A stretch of DNA of 64,000 nt from assembly GCA_046291695.1 (NCBI GenBank), contig JBKBSO010000003.1:164820-228819 (forward strand), given 5' to 3'. Each line of letters opens with the position of its first letter. Positions within the stretch are counted from its first letter, which is position 1. Positions 27,722 to 35,414 of the stretch are shown here, piece by piece. Position numbers and translations under genes: made by a program. Source of the DNA: PNNG01 sp046291695. Lineage in GTDB: Bacteria; Bacteroidota; Bacteroidia; UBA7662. Below the pieces are notes generated by a model. The model did no database searches, had not been told where the DNA came from, and saw nothing but the letters and a program-made list of their open reading frames with translations.

Positions 27722-27737
27722 AATGACCGCCGTCATA
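27722..27737. promoter_or_regulatory. Crp/Fnr-type palindrome upstream of mbnP-mbnH-norCB
   Basis: ATGA-CCGCCG-TCAT, centred 40-55 nt before the candidate mbnP starts. It lies between queD and mbnP, both on the minus strand, so it would act on the mbnP operon. The spacer is GC-rich, unlike the other copies. Confidence 0.5.
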
Positions 27738-27752
27738 GCCAGCTAAAATGCT

Positions 27753-28202
27753 TTACGCCTGATCGTCAGCCAGCCAGATGGCAGCCGAACTGGCAGTTTC
27801 CCACAAGCACAATCTGGTTAAATGGACCTTAGCTGGCAGGTTGGTCTGCAGCAATTCAGCCATCCAATGCACCAAATTTTCGCAACTGGGCGTAAACGGC
27901 AGTTCCAGCACCCGGGCACTGAGCTGTCGGGCGGCCTGTCGTTGCGCTATAGGCAAAAAACCGGGGATGATCAGCGCGTGGTCGCATGGCTCAATCACCG
28001 CATGCTGTACCCACTGCTTTAGTCGTTTTAAATCGAGCAACATGCCCGCCTCCGGCCCGCTATTTTCTGGCTGCACAGGGCCTTTTACCTCAACTTCCAG
28101 GCGATACGAGTGCCCATGCAAATGCTTACAAAGCCCTTCATGCGCCGGCAGCAGATGCGCAGCTTCGAAGCTAAACTGACGGATTAAGCGTATTTGTTTC
28201 AT
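27753..28202 (-). CDS. 6-carboxytetrahydropterin synthase/PTPS family protein (QueD-like)
   Basis: 149 residues. The T-fold motifs are FSFEAAHLLPAH (Zn His), CKHLHGHSYRLEVEV (catalytic Cys and the HxH Zn ligands), a CDHALI strand, PSCENL and LWETASSAA (substrate Glu). It could make a queuosine precursor or another pterin. It is the last gene of the ric-rrf2-nrdJ operon, overlapping the Crp gene by 4 bp. No other queuosine genes are in the window. Confidence 0.88.
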   Translation of the reverse strand: MKQIRLIRQFSFEAAHLLPAHEGLCKHLHGHSYRLEVEVKGPVQPENSGPEAGMLLDLKRLKQWVQHAVIEPCDHALIIPGFLPIAQRQAARQLSARVLELPFTPSCENLVHWMAELLQTNLPAKVHLTRLCLWETASSAAIWLADDQA

Positions 28203-28921
28203 GAAGCTTGTTTGCTAAGCGCTTGAATTTGGGGCAAGGACAGCAAACGGAACATCCGTCCGTTCTTCACCAACAGCCCTTCGTCTTCCATGCGTGCAAT
28301 GCCTCTTATGGCCGACTCGGTGGTGATATGGGCCAAAGCTGCCCAATCGGCCCGGCGCAGCGGTACCCGCAATTCGCCTTTGGCGTTAAATCCGCCCATA
28401 TCGGCCACATGGCAAATGCTCAAGGCAAGTCGCTGTATCACCGAGGCTTGCGTAAAATGCTGCATCCGTTGCAAACTTTGCTGGTAAAAGCGCATGCTTT
28501 GCTCTAAAAAACAAAGGGATTCCTTTTTCAGTCCATCGCCTTGCTGCAACAATTGCACAGGAATGAGGCAACCGTAAAAACTGGTGATGGTTTCCATTTG
28601 CCCCAGTGCCGGAAGTGCAGGAAACAGCTGTTCGGTAAATAAAGCTTGTCCCGGCCCAGCAATGCCCAGCAAGCGCTCTTCACCTTCGGCATTGTGGGTG
28701 AAAATTTTGACAAAGCCCTGCTGAATCACCAATACCTGATCTTTAGGCAGCTGATTGCTGAGCAACATCTGTCGTGCACCTAGCTGCACCTCTTGTTTCA
28801 GATGATTCATTTCTTCGAGAAAGGCCGACGGAGCCCTTTGAACAGGTGTTTGTGGCCGCAGAGCGCAGTACAAACAATTTCGGTACGATGCCCGCATCAA
28901 TGGGCGGTTTATGGTTTCCAT
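28199..28921 (-). CDS. Crp/Fnr-family regulator with N-terminal cysteines
   Basis: About 240 residues from METINRPLMRAS (28921); the longer frame to 29113 lies within the neighbouring membrane-protein gene. The N-terminus has NCLYCALR (Cys16, Cys19), resembling the Fe-S cysteine arm of FNR; two further Cys (YGCLIP, SLCFLE) could complete a cluster. The effector barrel is followed by an HTH with HITTESAIRGIARM, keeping the Glu and Arg that contact the operator. An O2- or NO-sensitive Fe-S regulator is plausible but not proved. The start overlaps the preceding gene by 13 bp. Confidence 0.88.
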   Translation of the reverse strand: METINRPLMRASYRNCLYCALRPQTPVQRAPSAFLEEMNHLKQEVQLGARQMLLSNQLPKDQVLVIQQGFVKIFTHNAEGEERLLGIAGPGQALFTEQLFPALPALGQMETITSFYGCLIPVQLLQQGDGLKKESLCFLEQSMRFYQQSLQRMQHFTQASVIQRLALSICHVADMGGFNAKGELRVPLRRADWAALAHITTESAIRGIARMEDEGLLVKNGRMFRLLSLPQIQALSKQAS

Positions 28922-30027
28922 AGCAGTAGATTTAAACGTTTGTAGAAAAATAAGGTGGTAGCAACCAGTAAAAGTAGGGCCCCAACCATGTAGGCTCCGG
29001 CCATAAATTCCCATCCAGCCAAAGGCAAAAGCCAGGGCGAAAGCAACAACAAGAGCAGGGTTATGGCTGCAACCACCACCCACCATAACTGCAGGAATGG
29101 CGATCTGAACCAAAGCAATAAAATAGTAGGACTCACCACCCCCAAAAAGTAGAGGTGCATATAGCCAATTTGAAGGCTGCGAATGCCCTTCGCCCAGCTG
29201 TATAACTGCGGCAGTAAATACAGGGCTTCAAAGGTCCATTTAAGCAAAAAAGCAATGACGATCAACTTCCACAAAACCGGTTTTACAGGCAGCTTGATGG
29301 CTTTAAAAGCTTTACCGAAAAACCACCACCCCCACACGGGTACCAGGAGCAATGCCAGCCACCAAACTTGAGGCAAGCATGCCAAAAACAGGTAAAAGCC
29401 AATTACCCAACACAGCAAGGGACGATGCAAAACCGTCCAATCGGCTTTAAAAAATTGTTGCACTGCTGCCAAAGCGGCAAAGCTGAAAAATCCGGCATAT
29501 TGAAAATACAAATAGTAGTGAAGGGCGTTATCGTACAACCAGCGGTTTTGGGTTGCCTGAGCGGCTCCCACCATAAATGGGCCCAAATTTGAAAGCACCA
29601 TGAACCACATGGCCAAACGGGCTGTGGAAAGCCAGCTGCCGCTGAGCTCCTTTTGCCATTTACCCAGCCAACGCCAGGCAAAAAACCAGGCCAACACGAT
29701 GTGCAAGGTCGAAAATACAATACTAAGGCTACTGTAGCCTCCCATTGGAAAACTGATGGCCATGCCCAAAAGCGGCAATTGCAGCCAGACGAACAGTTTA
29801 CGGGCCGACCTATCACTTTCGCCGCTGAGCCCTGAGGTAAAAATCACAAAAAAGGCATTAAACAACCATCCCAGAAATGCCAGGTGTGAATGGGCATGCA
29901 ACCAATATGGATACACCAGACCTTCAACTGGCCACACTTGGTGCCAGCGCAGTAAAGTGCCCAATAATGCTGCCAGAAACAGCCATCCTAAGCTTACCAC
30001 TATTTGAAAATCCCGTAGCATGGTCAT
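28909..30027 (-). CDS. Polytopic His-motif membrane protein, paralogue of the crp-linked protein at 15669
   Basis: 372 residues with about 12 helices. Helix 2 contains YWLHAHSHLAFLGW, with three histidines at alternate positions, which recalls haem-ligating helices of NorB-type proteins. FQYAGFFSFAALAA and IGYMHLYFLGVVSP match its paralogue. It sits between nrdJ (57 nt gap) and a Crp/Fnr gene. A role in NO response or respiration is inferred from context only. Confidence 0.82.
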   Translation of the reverse strand: MTMLRDFQIVVSLGWLFLAALLGTLLRWHQVWPVEGLVYPYWLHAHSHLAFLGWLFNAFFVIFTSGLSGESDRSARKLFVWLQLPLLGMAISFPMGGYSSLSIVFSTLHIVLAWFFAWRWLGKWQKELSGSWLSTARLAMWFMVLSNLGPFMVGAAQATQNRWLYDNALHYYLYFQYAGFFSFAALAAVQQFFKADWTVLHRPLLCWVIGFYLFLACLPQVWWLALLLVPVWGWWFFGKAFKAIKLPVKPVLWKLIVIAFLLKWTFEALYLLPQLYSWAKGIRSLQIGYMHLYFLGVVSPTILLLWFRSPFLQLWWVVVAAITLLLLLLSPWLLPLAGWEFMAGAYMVGALLLLVATTLFFYKRLNLLLWKP

Positions 30028-30084
30028 TTTCTTAATAAGGGCAACCGTCTCACGACGGCCGCCCGGTTAAAAAACACTATGATC

Positions 30085-31935
30085 TCACACCACCGCACAG
30101 GCCCCGCCTGCACAGGCAGCTTCAGCACGATGGTCGGTTAGATCCTCCGTTTCAAACACCTCACTCAGATCGATTTCGTGTAGTTTACCCACCATTTCGC
30201 GGTAAACCAGTTCAGTAACATCCGTAAAAGGAGCTTGCTTGTAATTCCCATTATCGTACGGCAACACACTCAGGCCATTGTACGAGGATTTGTTTTCCCA
30301 CATCCAGCGGCCTACCAGGGGCCATTCTTCGGGGCGAATGGAAATGGTAGCCGACACATTATTGGCATTGCTGCCGGCACTGTAGCCGGGACGTACCCAT
30401 TCGAGGTTGAATTTTTTAATGCGCTCCAGCAGCGATAAGGCATCCTCGTTGCGCAAAATACTACCCGCTGGCGCGGCCTGTGGAATGCAAATGATGCCTT
30501 GCTTCGGATTCAGCAAATCGTCTTCGAGCAATTCGGGATGGCGCAGCTTTAGGTAATGGTACAAGGCTTCGTCTTTGCCAATGCGAATTCGGCGCACGTA
30601 ATAATCGTTGTGCCAGGCGTGGATGCCGCTGGAGGTACCCAATACAAGCGAAGAAGTTCCTGAAGGCTTGATGGTGGTAGCCCGCGCTGCCGGATGAATG
30701 TTGATTTGGGCCGCCACCCGACGGTTAGTGGCCTTGACCACTTCGGCAGCTTCGGTTAAATCGTACTGCGCTACCCGGCCACTGCCAATGCCTGTCATGC
30801 CAACGCCAATAAGGGCGTCTTTTTCGGTATGGCGCCGCCAAATGTCGCGCAGATAGTGGAAATCGGTGAAACCGGCCTGCAAGGTGCCTAGAAAAGCAGC
30901 GGCCGCGGCCCTACTGTTTAGTTCCTCCTGACTGTCGACATCAGAAACATTCACCTCACACAAATTACAAAACTGATAGGGCCGGAGCGCAATTTCGCAA
31001 CAAGGGTTGGTACCCCACTCAATATCGTTGGTGAAATAAAAGCCTGGTTCTCCCGAACCGCTGAGCTCAATTTTTTCCCAAAGCGCAAAGAACTCATGCT
31101 CCTGTATGCGGTCGCGTTTAATGACGGCCGAGTTATTGGCACGGCCGCGCTGTTCGTTGAGTTCCCACCAGGGACCAAATTTGCAGCTGAGCATTTCCTC
31201 GTCGTCGAACGAAAAAAGCGAAATCATGGCTGATCGTCGAATGCCACCAGCCAGCACCGCATTGGCGATGTGGCACATGATGTCGTGGCACTCCAGCGGA
31301 CTCAGCTTTTCACCATCGGCTTTCCGGTCGAGGATAGCGGTGATGTGCGCCACGCAAATTTTCAGGGGTTCGGGGCCGGGTGCTTTACCACCGGCAGTAA
31401 CCAAGCGGGTGCCTTTGGGTCTGATGTCGGAAAAATCGAAGACAGGCATATAGCCGCTCATACCAAAATGGGCTTTCATCAGCACTTTAATGCAATCGGC
31501 CCAGCCTTCCAGGCTATCGCCCACCAGAAACTTCCGGTGTTTAACCGCCCTGCGCAGTTCGGGCAACTTATCTACATGGTGAAACTGCACCGAATACCCA
31601 ACCCCGGTGCCTCCCAAAAGCAAAAACATGGCTTCGCTAAACGATCGAATATCATCTACCGGCATGTAAGCACAATTGTAAATGCGACTATGGTTTCGCT
31701 GAATGGCCGCACCTGCAAACTGCATGGCGCGCATCGAAGGCAATACCTTTTTAGCGCGTACCCATGCCATATTGTCCTCAATATCGGCTTCCATGTGCGG
31801 GTATTTCTCCACCATCATGGCGGTGTAGCGGTCACAGATTTCAGGCCAGGTTTCGCGGCGCTGCTGTTCGGGCAGGTAGCGGCCGTACTTCATGTGTACG
31901 ACAATTTCACTTAAGATTTGTTGATCGAGCTGCAT
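30085..31935 (-). CDS. nrdJ: Adenosylcobalamin-dependent ribonucleotide reductase (class II), RTPR-like
   Basis: 616 residues. Sequence features are RIYNCAYM (first redox Cys), LLLGGTGVGYSVQ (specificity loop), the NPCCEIALRPYQFCNLCE active-site loop with the thiyl Cys and the Glu, and a C-terminal CAGGAC (Cx4C) re-reduction pair. It matches the RTPR type (Lactobacillus leichmannii), though shorter than that 739-residue enzyme. It makes deoxynucleotides without O2 and needs B12. It lies 12 nt after rrf2 in the NO-response operon. No cobalamin riboswitch is visible in the leader. Confidence 0.95.
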   Translation of the reverse strand: MQLDQQILSEIVVHMKYGRYLPEQQRRETWPEICDRYTAMMVEKYPHMEADIEDNMAWVRAKKVLPSMRAMQFAGAAIQRNHSRIYNCAYMPVDDIRSFSEAMFLLLGGTGVGYSVQFHHVDKLPELRRAVKHRKFLVGDSLEGWADCIKVLMKAHFGMSGYMPVFDFSDIRPKGTRLVTAGGKAPGPEPLKICVAHITAILDRKADGEKLSPLECHDIMCHIANAVLAGGIRRSAMISLFSFDDEEMLSCKFGPWWELNEQRGRANNSAVIKRDRIQEHEFFALWEKIELSGSGEPGFYFTNDIEWGTNPCCEIALRPYQFCNLCEVNVSDVDSQEELNSRAAAAAFLGTLQAGFTDFHYLRDIWRRHTEKDALIGVGMTGIGSGRVAQYDLTEAAEVVKATNRRVAAQINIHPAARATTIKPSGTSSLVLGTSSGIHAWHNDYYVRRIRIGKDEALYHYLKLRHPELLEDDLLNPKQGIICIPQAAPAGSILRNEDALSLLERIKKFNLEWVRPGYSAGSNANNVSATISIRPEEWPLVGRWMWENKSSYNGLSVLPYDNGNYKQAPFTDVTELVYREMVGKLHEIDLSEVFETEDLTDHRAEAACAGGACAVV

Positions 31936-31947
31936 AGGCGGATATGT

Positions 31948-32412
31948 TTAAGGTGATAGTTTATCGATGTCAGCAATGTTCACGAAAAACATCCCGCTCT
32001 TGTAGCGTTCGGCCAGGGCTTTCACCCGGGTCTGCCGCAAGGCAATTTCAAGCCGGGTTCTGATTTGCAGAAAATCGTCGTGCATGGGGCAAGGGTGGTC
32101 CGACGAACAATCCTTGAGTCCGAGCATGCAGGTCTTAAACAAATCGTGCCCGTCAATAGCCAGCACCACATCAAAGGCCGTAAGTTGTTCGGCTTGCTGG
32201 GTATCTAGAAAAAAGCCGCCATGCGGGCCCCTCACCGAGGAAACCAGCCCTTTACGGGCCAGAATCTGCAAAATTTTAGCCGCATAAGCTGCTGGCGTAT
32301 CGGTGCCCTGTGCAATTTCCTGCACACCCAATTTGCGGTCGGCACCGGCATGGGCATGCACATAGGTAAGCAATCGGAGGGAACTTTCGCAAGCAGCTGA
32401 GAACAGACTCAT
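31948..32412 (-). CDS. Rrf2-family regulator with three cysteines (NsrR/IscR-like)
   Basis: 154 residues. An N-terminal winged HTH (LGVQEIAQGTDTPAAYAAKILQILARKGLVSSVRGPHGGF) matches Rrf2. The cluster-binding region TCMLGLKDCSSDHPCPMH gives Cx6Cx5C, the usual three-Cys arrangement of Fe-S sensors. Next to ric and NO-related genes this points to an NsrR-like NO or O2 sensor. The 16-bp palindrome at 33828-33843 is a candidate target. It starts 3 nt after ric. Confidence 0.92.
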   Translation of the reverse strand: MSLFSAACESSLRLLTYVHAHAGADRKLGVQEIAQGTDTPAAYAAKILQILARKGLVSSVRGPHGGFFLDTQQAEQLTAFDVVLAIDGHDLFKTCMLGLKDCSSDHPCPMHDDFLQIRTRLEIALRQTRVKALAERYKSGMFFVNIADIDKLSP

Positions 32413-32415
32413 AAC

Positions 32416-33150
32416 TCAATGATTTGCGGCCAGCTTATCGATGGCCTTTACAAAAAGGATGTTGTTTTCGAGGTGTATGTGGCGATGCAAATCCGCTTCG
32501 AATTCAGCCAGCATTTTAAAGGCCACACGATAGGTTTGACAAGCATCGGCTGGCGGGTTAAAATCGTTGGTGAGGGCACGCATCTCCCTAAATCGTTCAC
32601 CCTCGGTATCGTGTTCCTGCTCCATCATGGCAATGGGGCCATGCAGACTTTCACGAACAGCCGGACTCATTCGTGCGGAGCTCGTTTTATCGATACGCTC
32701 AATCAGCGGAAACAAGATGTGCTCTTCCTTTTCCATATGATGTACCAGGTGCTGCCGGCCATTTCGGAAATGGCTGTACAGATTAATCAGCTCGGGATGC
32801 CGGCCACCATGCACATTGGCAATTTTGAGTAAATAGGCTTCGAGCAAAGGCCCGTTTTCACGAACATACTGGTGGTGTGTGTTCACAATGTGCCAGGCCA
32901 ATTCGGTGAGCGACATGCGATGTACCACTTCATCGGAGGTGGTTCCTTGTTGCAATAAAGCTTCAATTTCGGCCTTCAGCTTTTCGGCATCGGCCTCATT
33001 ACGCTTGCAGGCTTCGGCAACACTGATGCCGCCCTTGCAACAAAAATCAATGCCGTAAGCGCTGAATACACGGGCCGTGCGGTAATCTTTGCTCACCACT
33101 GCGCCTACTTTGGTTTCGAGTAAATTTTCCATTCGATTGATTTTAGACAA
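32416..33150 (-). CDS. ric: Iron-sulfur cluster repair di-iron protein Ric (ScdA/YtfE)
   Basis: 244 residues (starts at 33150 or at Met7, 33132). The N-terminal DUF542 domain carries YGIDFCCKGG. The hemerythrin-like domain holds the diiron His residues (IVNTHHQYV, HLVHHMEKEEHILFP, EQEHDTEG, DLHRHIHLENNILF). The protein repairs Fe-S clusters damaged by NO or oxidants. First gene of a run ric-rrf2-nrdJ-membrane protein-crp-queD. Confidence 0.95.
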   Translation of the reverse strand: MSKINRMENLLETKVGAVVSKDYRTARVFSAYGIDFCCKGGISVAEACKRNEADAEKLKAEIEALLQQGTTSDEVVHRMSLTELAWHIVNTHHQYVRENGPLLEAYLLKIANVHGGRHPELINLYSHFRNGRQHLVHHMEKEEHILFPLIERIDKTSSARMSPAVRESLHGPIAMMEQEHDTEGERFREMRALTNDFNPPADACQTYRVAFKMLAEFEADLHRHIHLENNILFVKAIDKLAANH

Positions 33151-33242
33151 AACTCGGATTTCGTGTAATTACTGCCAAGTCTTGTTGGGCTAATTTTATA
33201 CTTTTTTGTCCACTTAATTGGTTTATAAATTTTGCCAACAGC

Positions 33243-33256
33243 ATGATCACCATCAT
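33243..33256. promoter_or_regulatory. Crp/Fnr-type palindrome upstream of the ric operon
   Basis: ATGA-TCACCA-TCAT, centred about 100 nt before the start of ric. It lies in the 182-bp gap between the ric start and the end of the minus-strand lipoprotein gene. It is a fourth copy of the window's ATGA-N6-TCAT motif. Confidence 0.5.
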
Positions 33257-33332
33257 TTAAATTCTCATTTTCAGGCTATACGACATTTACTTCACCATCC
33301 ACTTATTTTACATTTAAGACACGAAGCACCAT

Positions 33333-33788
33333 TTATTGGAAGTAGCGATGTAATTCTTCAAAACTTGCGTACATCACATTTGCAATTTTATACTGCTGTT
33401 CTGCAGATGCTGCGTTTTCGAGTTCGCTGAGTTGCTTGAGATACGGATGCAGCCATTTATGGAGTTCATCGTGGCCCTGCCCTTCCATCTTACAACTGCT
33501 AATGAGCTCCTTGCTCAATTTGCGCAAACTGCGGGCCAGCGAATCCGCATCGGGTGCCCCGCTGTTCACATAGCTCTGCAATAAAGCTTCAGAAGCAGCT
33601 ACTGGCAACTGCATTTCGCGGTTCATCTGCCAACGTTCGGCACCATTCAGCTGAAGCATAGTATCGACCTGCTCGATAGCGACTGGTGCAGCGCTCTCCT
33701 GCCGGGCCGATTGTTCTGCATTTTGGCAAGCGACTTGCACGAAAGCCATAGTGATCAGTGGCAAAGCACGCCACATAATTGTTTTCAT
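33333..33788 (-). CDS. Small lipoprotein with C-M-x-G-x-x-H-x-x-L-H motif
   Basis: About 151 residues from the Met at 33788, with a lipoprotein signal (ITMAFVQVACQN). The mature part is helical. It contains SCKMEGQGHDELHKWLHPYLKQL, where Cys, Met and three His are spaced to suit metal or haem binding. Similar motifs occur in small Bacteroidota lipoproteins of unknown function. It is divergent from the NnrS-like gene and ends before the ric operon leader. Confidence 0.78.
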   Translation of the reverse strand: MKTIMWRALPLITMAFVQVACQNAEQSARQESAAPVAIEQVDTMLQLNGAERWQMNREMQLPVAASEALLQSYVNSGAPDADSLARSLRKLSKELISSCKMEGQGHDELHKWLHPYLKQLSELENAASAEQQYKIANVMYASFEELHRYFQ

Positions 33789-33827
33789 GTTTTCTCCTAT
33801 TTCAGACACAAAGGTATTTATTTATTT

Positions 33828-33843
33828 AAGACTATTTAGTCTT
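33828..33843. promoter_or_regulatory. 16-bp perfect palindrome overlapping the -33 region of the NnrS-like gene
   Basis: AAGACTA-TT-TAGTCTT, with 7-bp perfect arms and a 2-nt centre. It lies about 17 bp upstream of the -7-like box at 33860-33867, where the -33 element should be. It also sits 39 nt upstream of the divergent lipoprotein start, so one site may control both genes. A dimeric repressor such as Rrf2 is a candidate binder. Confidence 0.6.
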
Positions 33844-33859
33844 TTATTCGAAAAAAGAT

Positions 33860-33867
33860 TAATTTTG
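33860..33867 (+). promoter_or_regulatory. Candidate Bacteroidota -7 promoter element (TAnnTTTG)
   Basis: TAATTTTG, an exact match to TAnnTTTG, 20 bp upstream of the ATG at 33887. With a start about 5 nt after the box, the leader would be short (about 15 nt). Confidence 0.55.
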
Positions 33868-33886
33868 CCGTCGAATAGTGGCAACT

Positions 33887-35377
33887 ATGCGTACAAAACC
33901 AGACCCATATTCAGACTTAAAAGTCCACAAAAGGCCTGTAAACTGGCCGATATGGCTATTACCTTTGTTGCTTCTGGCTTTGATTGCAGGCATGAGTGGA
34001 GGTTGGGCGCGGATGGGCCATGCGTCGGAACTCCTTCCACAGGGAGCCGCTTGGCATGCCATCCTCATGATTGGAGGTTTTTTAGGAAGCTTGATTACGC
34101 TGGAGCGGGCGATGGCCATGCCAAATCGGGCTTGGCTGCTGATGCCTGCCTTAAATGCACTATCGGTGCCGGTATTGCTATGGATAGATGTACGCATGGC
34201 CTTGGGCATGCAGCTCCTGAGCAGCACCGCCCTGTTTGCCTTACTCCTTTGGCACACCCGACGCCATAACAACACCCCTATATTGGTGATGAGTATTGGC
34301 GCACTTTGCTGGATGGCTGGAAGTGTGGTGATGCTGCTGAGCCTATTTACCGTTATGGCTGTGCCTTGGTGGATAGGCTTTTTGACCTTTACCATTGTAG
34401 GCGAAAGGCTCGATCTCAGCAAATTTTTACCAACACCTCGTTGGGCCATTAAGGCCTTATATCTCTTAGTTTCCCTCCTGCTGCTGAGTTTACTCATTCC
34501 TTTTCACAGCAGCGGATTTTCACTCAGCGGCTGGGCACAATTGGGCATAGCAGTTTGGCTGCTATACTTCGATATGGCCCGTATCATCATCAAAAAGCAA
34601 GACCGGTTCAAATACATCGGTACTGGCCTGCGCGTTGGCTACTTTTGGCTATTGGTGCACGGGCTTAGCCAATTGCTGGCATCGGCCCAACCGTATTATT
34701 ACGACCTCTATTTGCACACCTTCTTCCTGGGCTTTGTGTTTTCCATGATTTGGGCACATGCGCCCATCATTCTACCGCTTTTACTGAAGTTGCAAAGCTC
34801 GCCCTACCATCCCTGGTTGTGGGTTGTGTGGGCTATTTTTCAGTTGAGCTTGGTAGGCCGGTTGGTGGCCACCATCATGTTGGAGCCCGAAGCACGCTTG
34901 TGGCTGGGCATGGTCAATGGGTGGAGCATTTTGGCCATGTTCGGCAGCATGGCCCTCATCACCTTATGGCGCGAAAAACGCATTTCAACAGCGCCCTTGC
35001 AACACCTATCTAAAAAGGCGGTAGCAACTTTCCTGCTTTTCGCTTTGCTGCTGCAACTGCTTCAGTTACCTGTCATTGAGCTGCAATTCCAGCAAAATCG
35101 CGTGAGCATTGCTGCTTCTTATTGCAACAATCGCAATCTGCCCAAACTATCTTGTGAAGGCAACTGCGAGCTGAACCGCCGACTAAAGGCTGCACAAACC
35201 TCCTCCGATCAAAACAGCCTGCCGCCAGAGCTAGCTGTTATTCTAATACCCTTTTTTATACAGGCTGTGGATGCCATTCCCAAAGTCTTCGAGAAGTCCT
35301 GTTTTTTCAACTTTTTCACCAAGCCGACCCCCCCCCACCTCAGCCTCAATACACCACCCCCTATTGCCTTGATTTGA
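33887..35377 (+). CDS. NnrS-like membrane protein fused to a Cys-rich small-protein domain
   Basis: About 496 residues from the ATG at 33887 (the frame opens with a GTG at 33878). Residues to about 370 form ten or more helices with WHAILMIGGFLGSLITLERA and LYLHTFFLGFVFSMIWAHAPIILP, resembling the NnrS-type family linked to NO metabolism. From about residue 375 a new hydrophobic helix begins, followed by QNRVSIAASYCNNRNLPKLSCEGNCELNRRL. That matches a small stand-alone Bacteroidota protein usually placed before copper TonB receptors. Here the two are one chain. A C9 run lies at 35328-35336 near the end. Confidence 0.82.
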   Translation: MRTKPDPYSDLKVHKRPVNWPIWLLPLLLLALIAGMSGGWARMGHASELLPQGAAWHAILMIGGFLGSLITLERAMAMPNRAWLLMPALNALSVPVLLWIDVRMALGMQLLSSTALFALLLWHTRRHNNTPILVMSIGALCWMAGSVVMLLSLFTVMAVPWWIGFLTFTIVGERLDLSKFLPTPRWAIKALYLLVSLLLLSLLIPFHSSGFSLSGWAQLGIAVWLLYFDMARIIIKKQDRFKYIGTGLRVGYFWLLVHGLSQLLASAQPYYYDLYLHTFFLGFVFSMIWAHAPIILPLLLKLQSSPYHPWLWVVWAIFQLSLVGRLVATIMLEPEARLWLGMVNGWSILAMFGSMALITLWREKRISTAPLQHLSKKAVATFLLFALLLQLLQLPVIELQFQQNRVSIAASYCNNRNLPKLSCEGNCELNRRLKAAQTSSDQNSLPPELAVILIPFFIQAVDAIPKVFEKSCFFNFFTKPTPPHLSLNTPPPIALI

Positions 35378-35414
35378 TTGACAGCTTTTGCTTATTCCCT
35401 TTCAAATCAACTTC

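Noticed and set aside
30045..30058. CCGTC-TCAC-GACGG hairpin between nrdJ and the membrane protein as a terminator
   Set aside because: A short stem with no T-run on the minus strand, in a 57-nt gap of an apparent operon; too weak to call.
31270..31914. 214-residue open frame opposite nrdJ
   Set aside because: Antisense shadow of a long conserved gene with clear active-site motifs.
33151..33332. Cobalamin riboswitch for nrdJ
   Set aside because: I found no B12-box-like conserved segments in the ric leader, and nrdJ is third in the run.
34750..35013. 87-residue frame inside the NnrS-like gene
   Set aside because: Out-of-frame shadow of the membrane protein's conserved segment.
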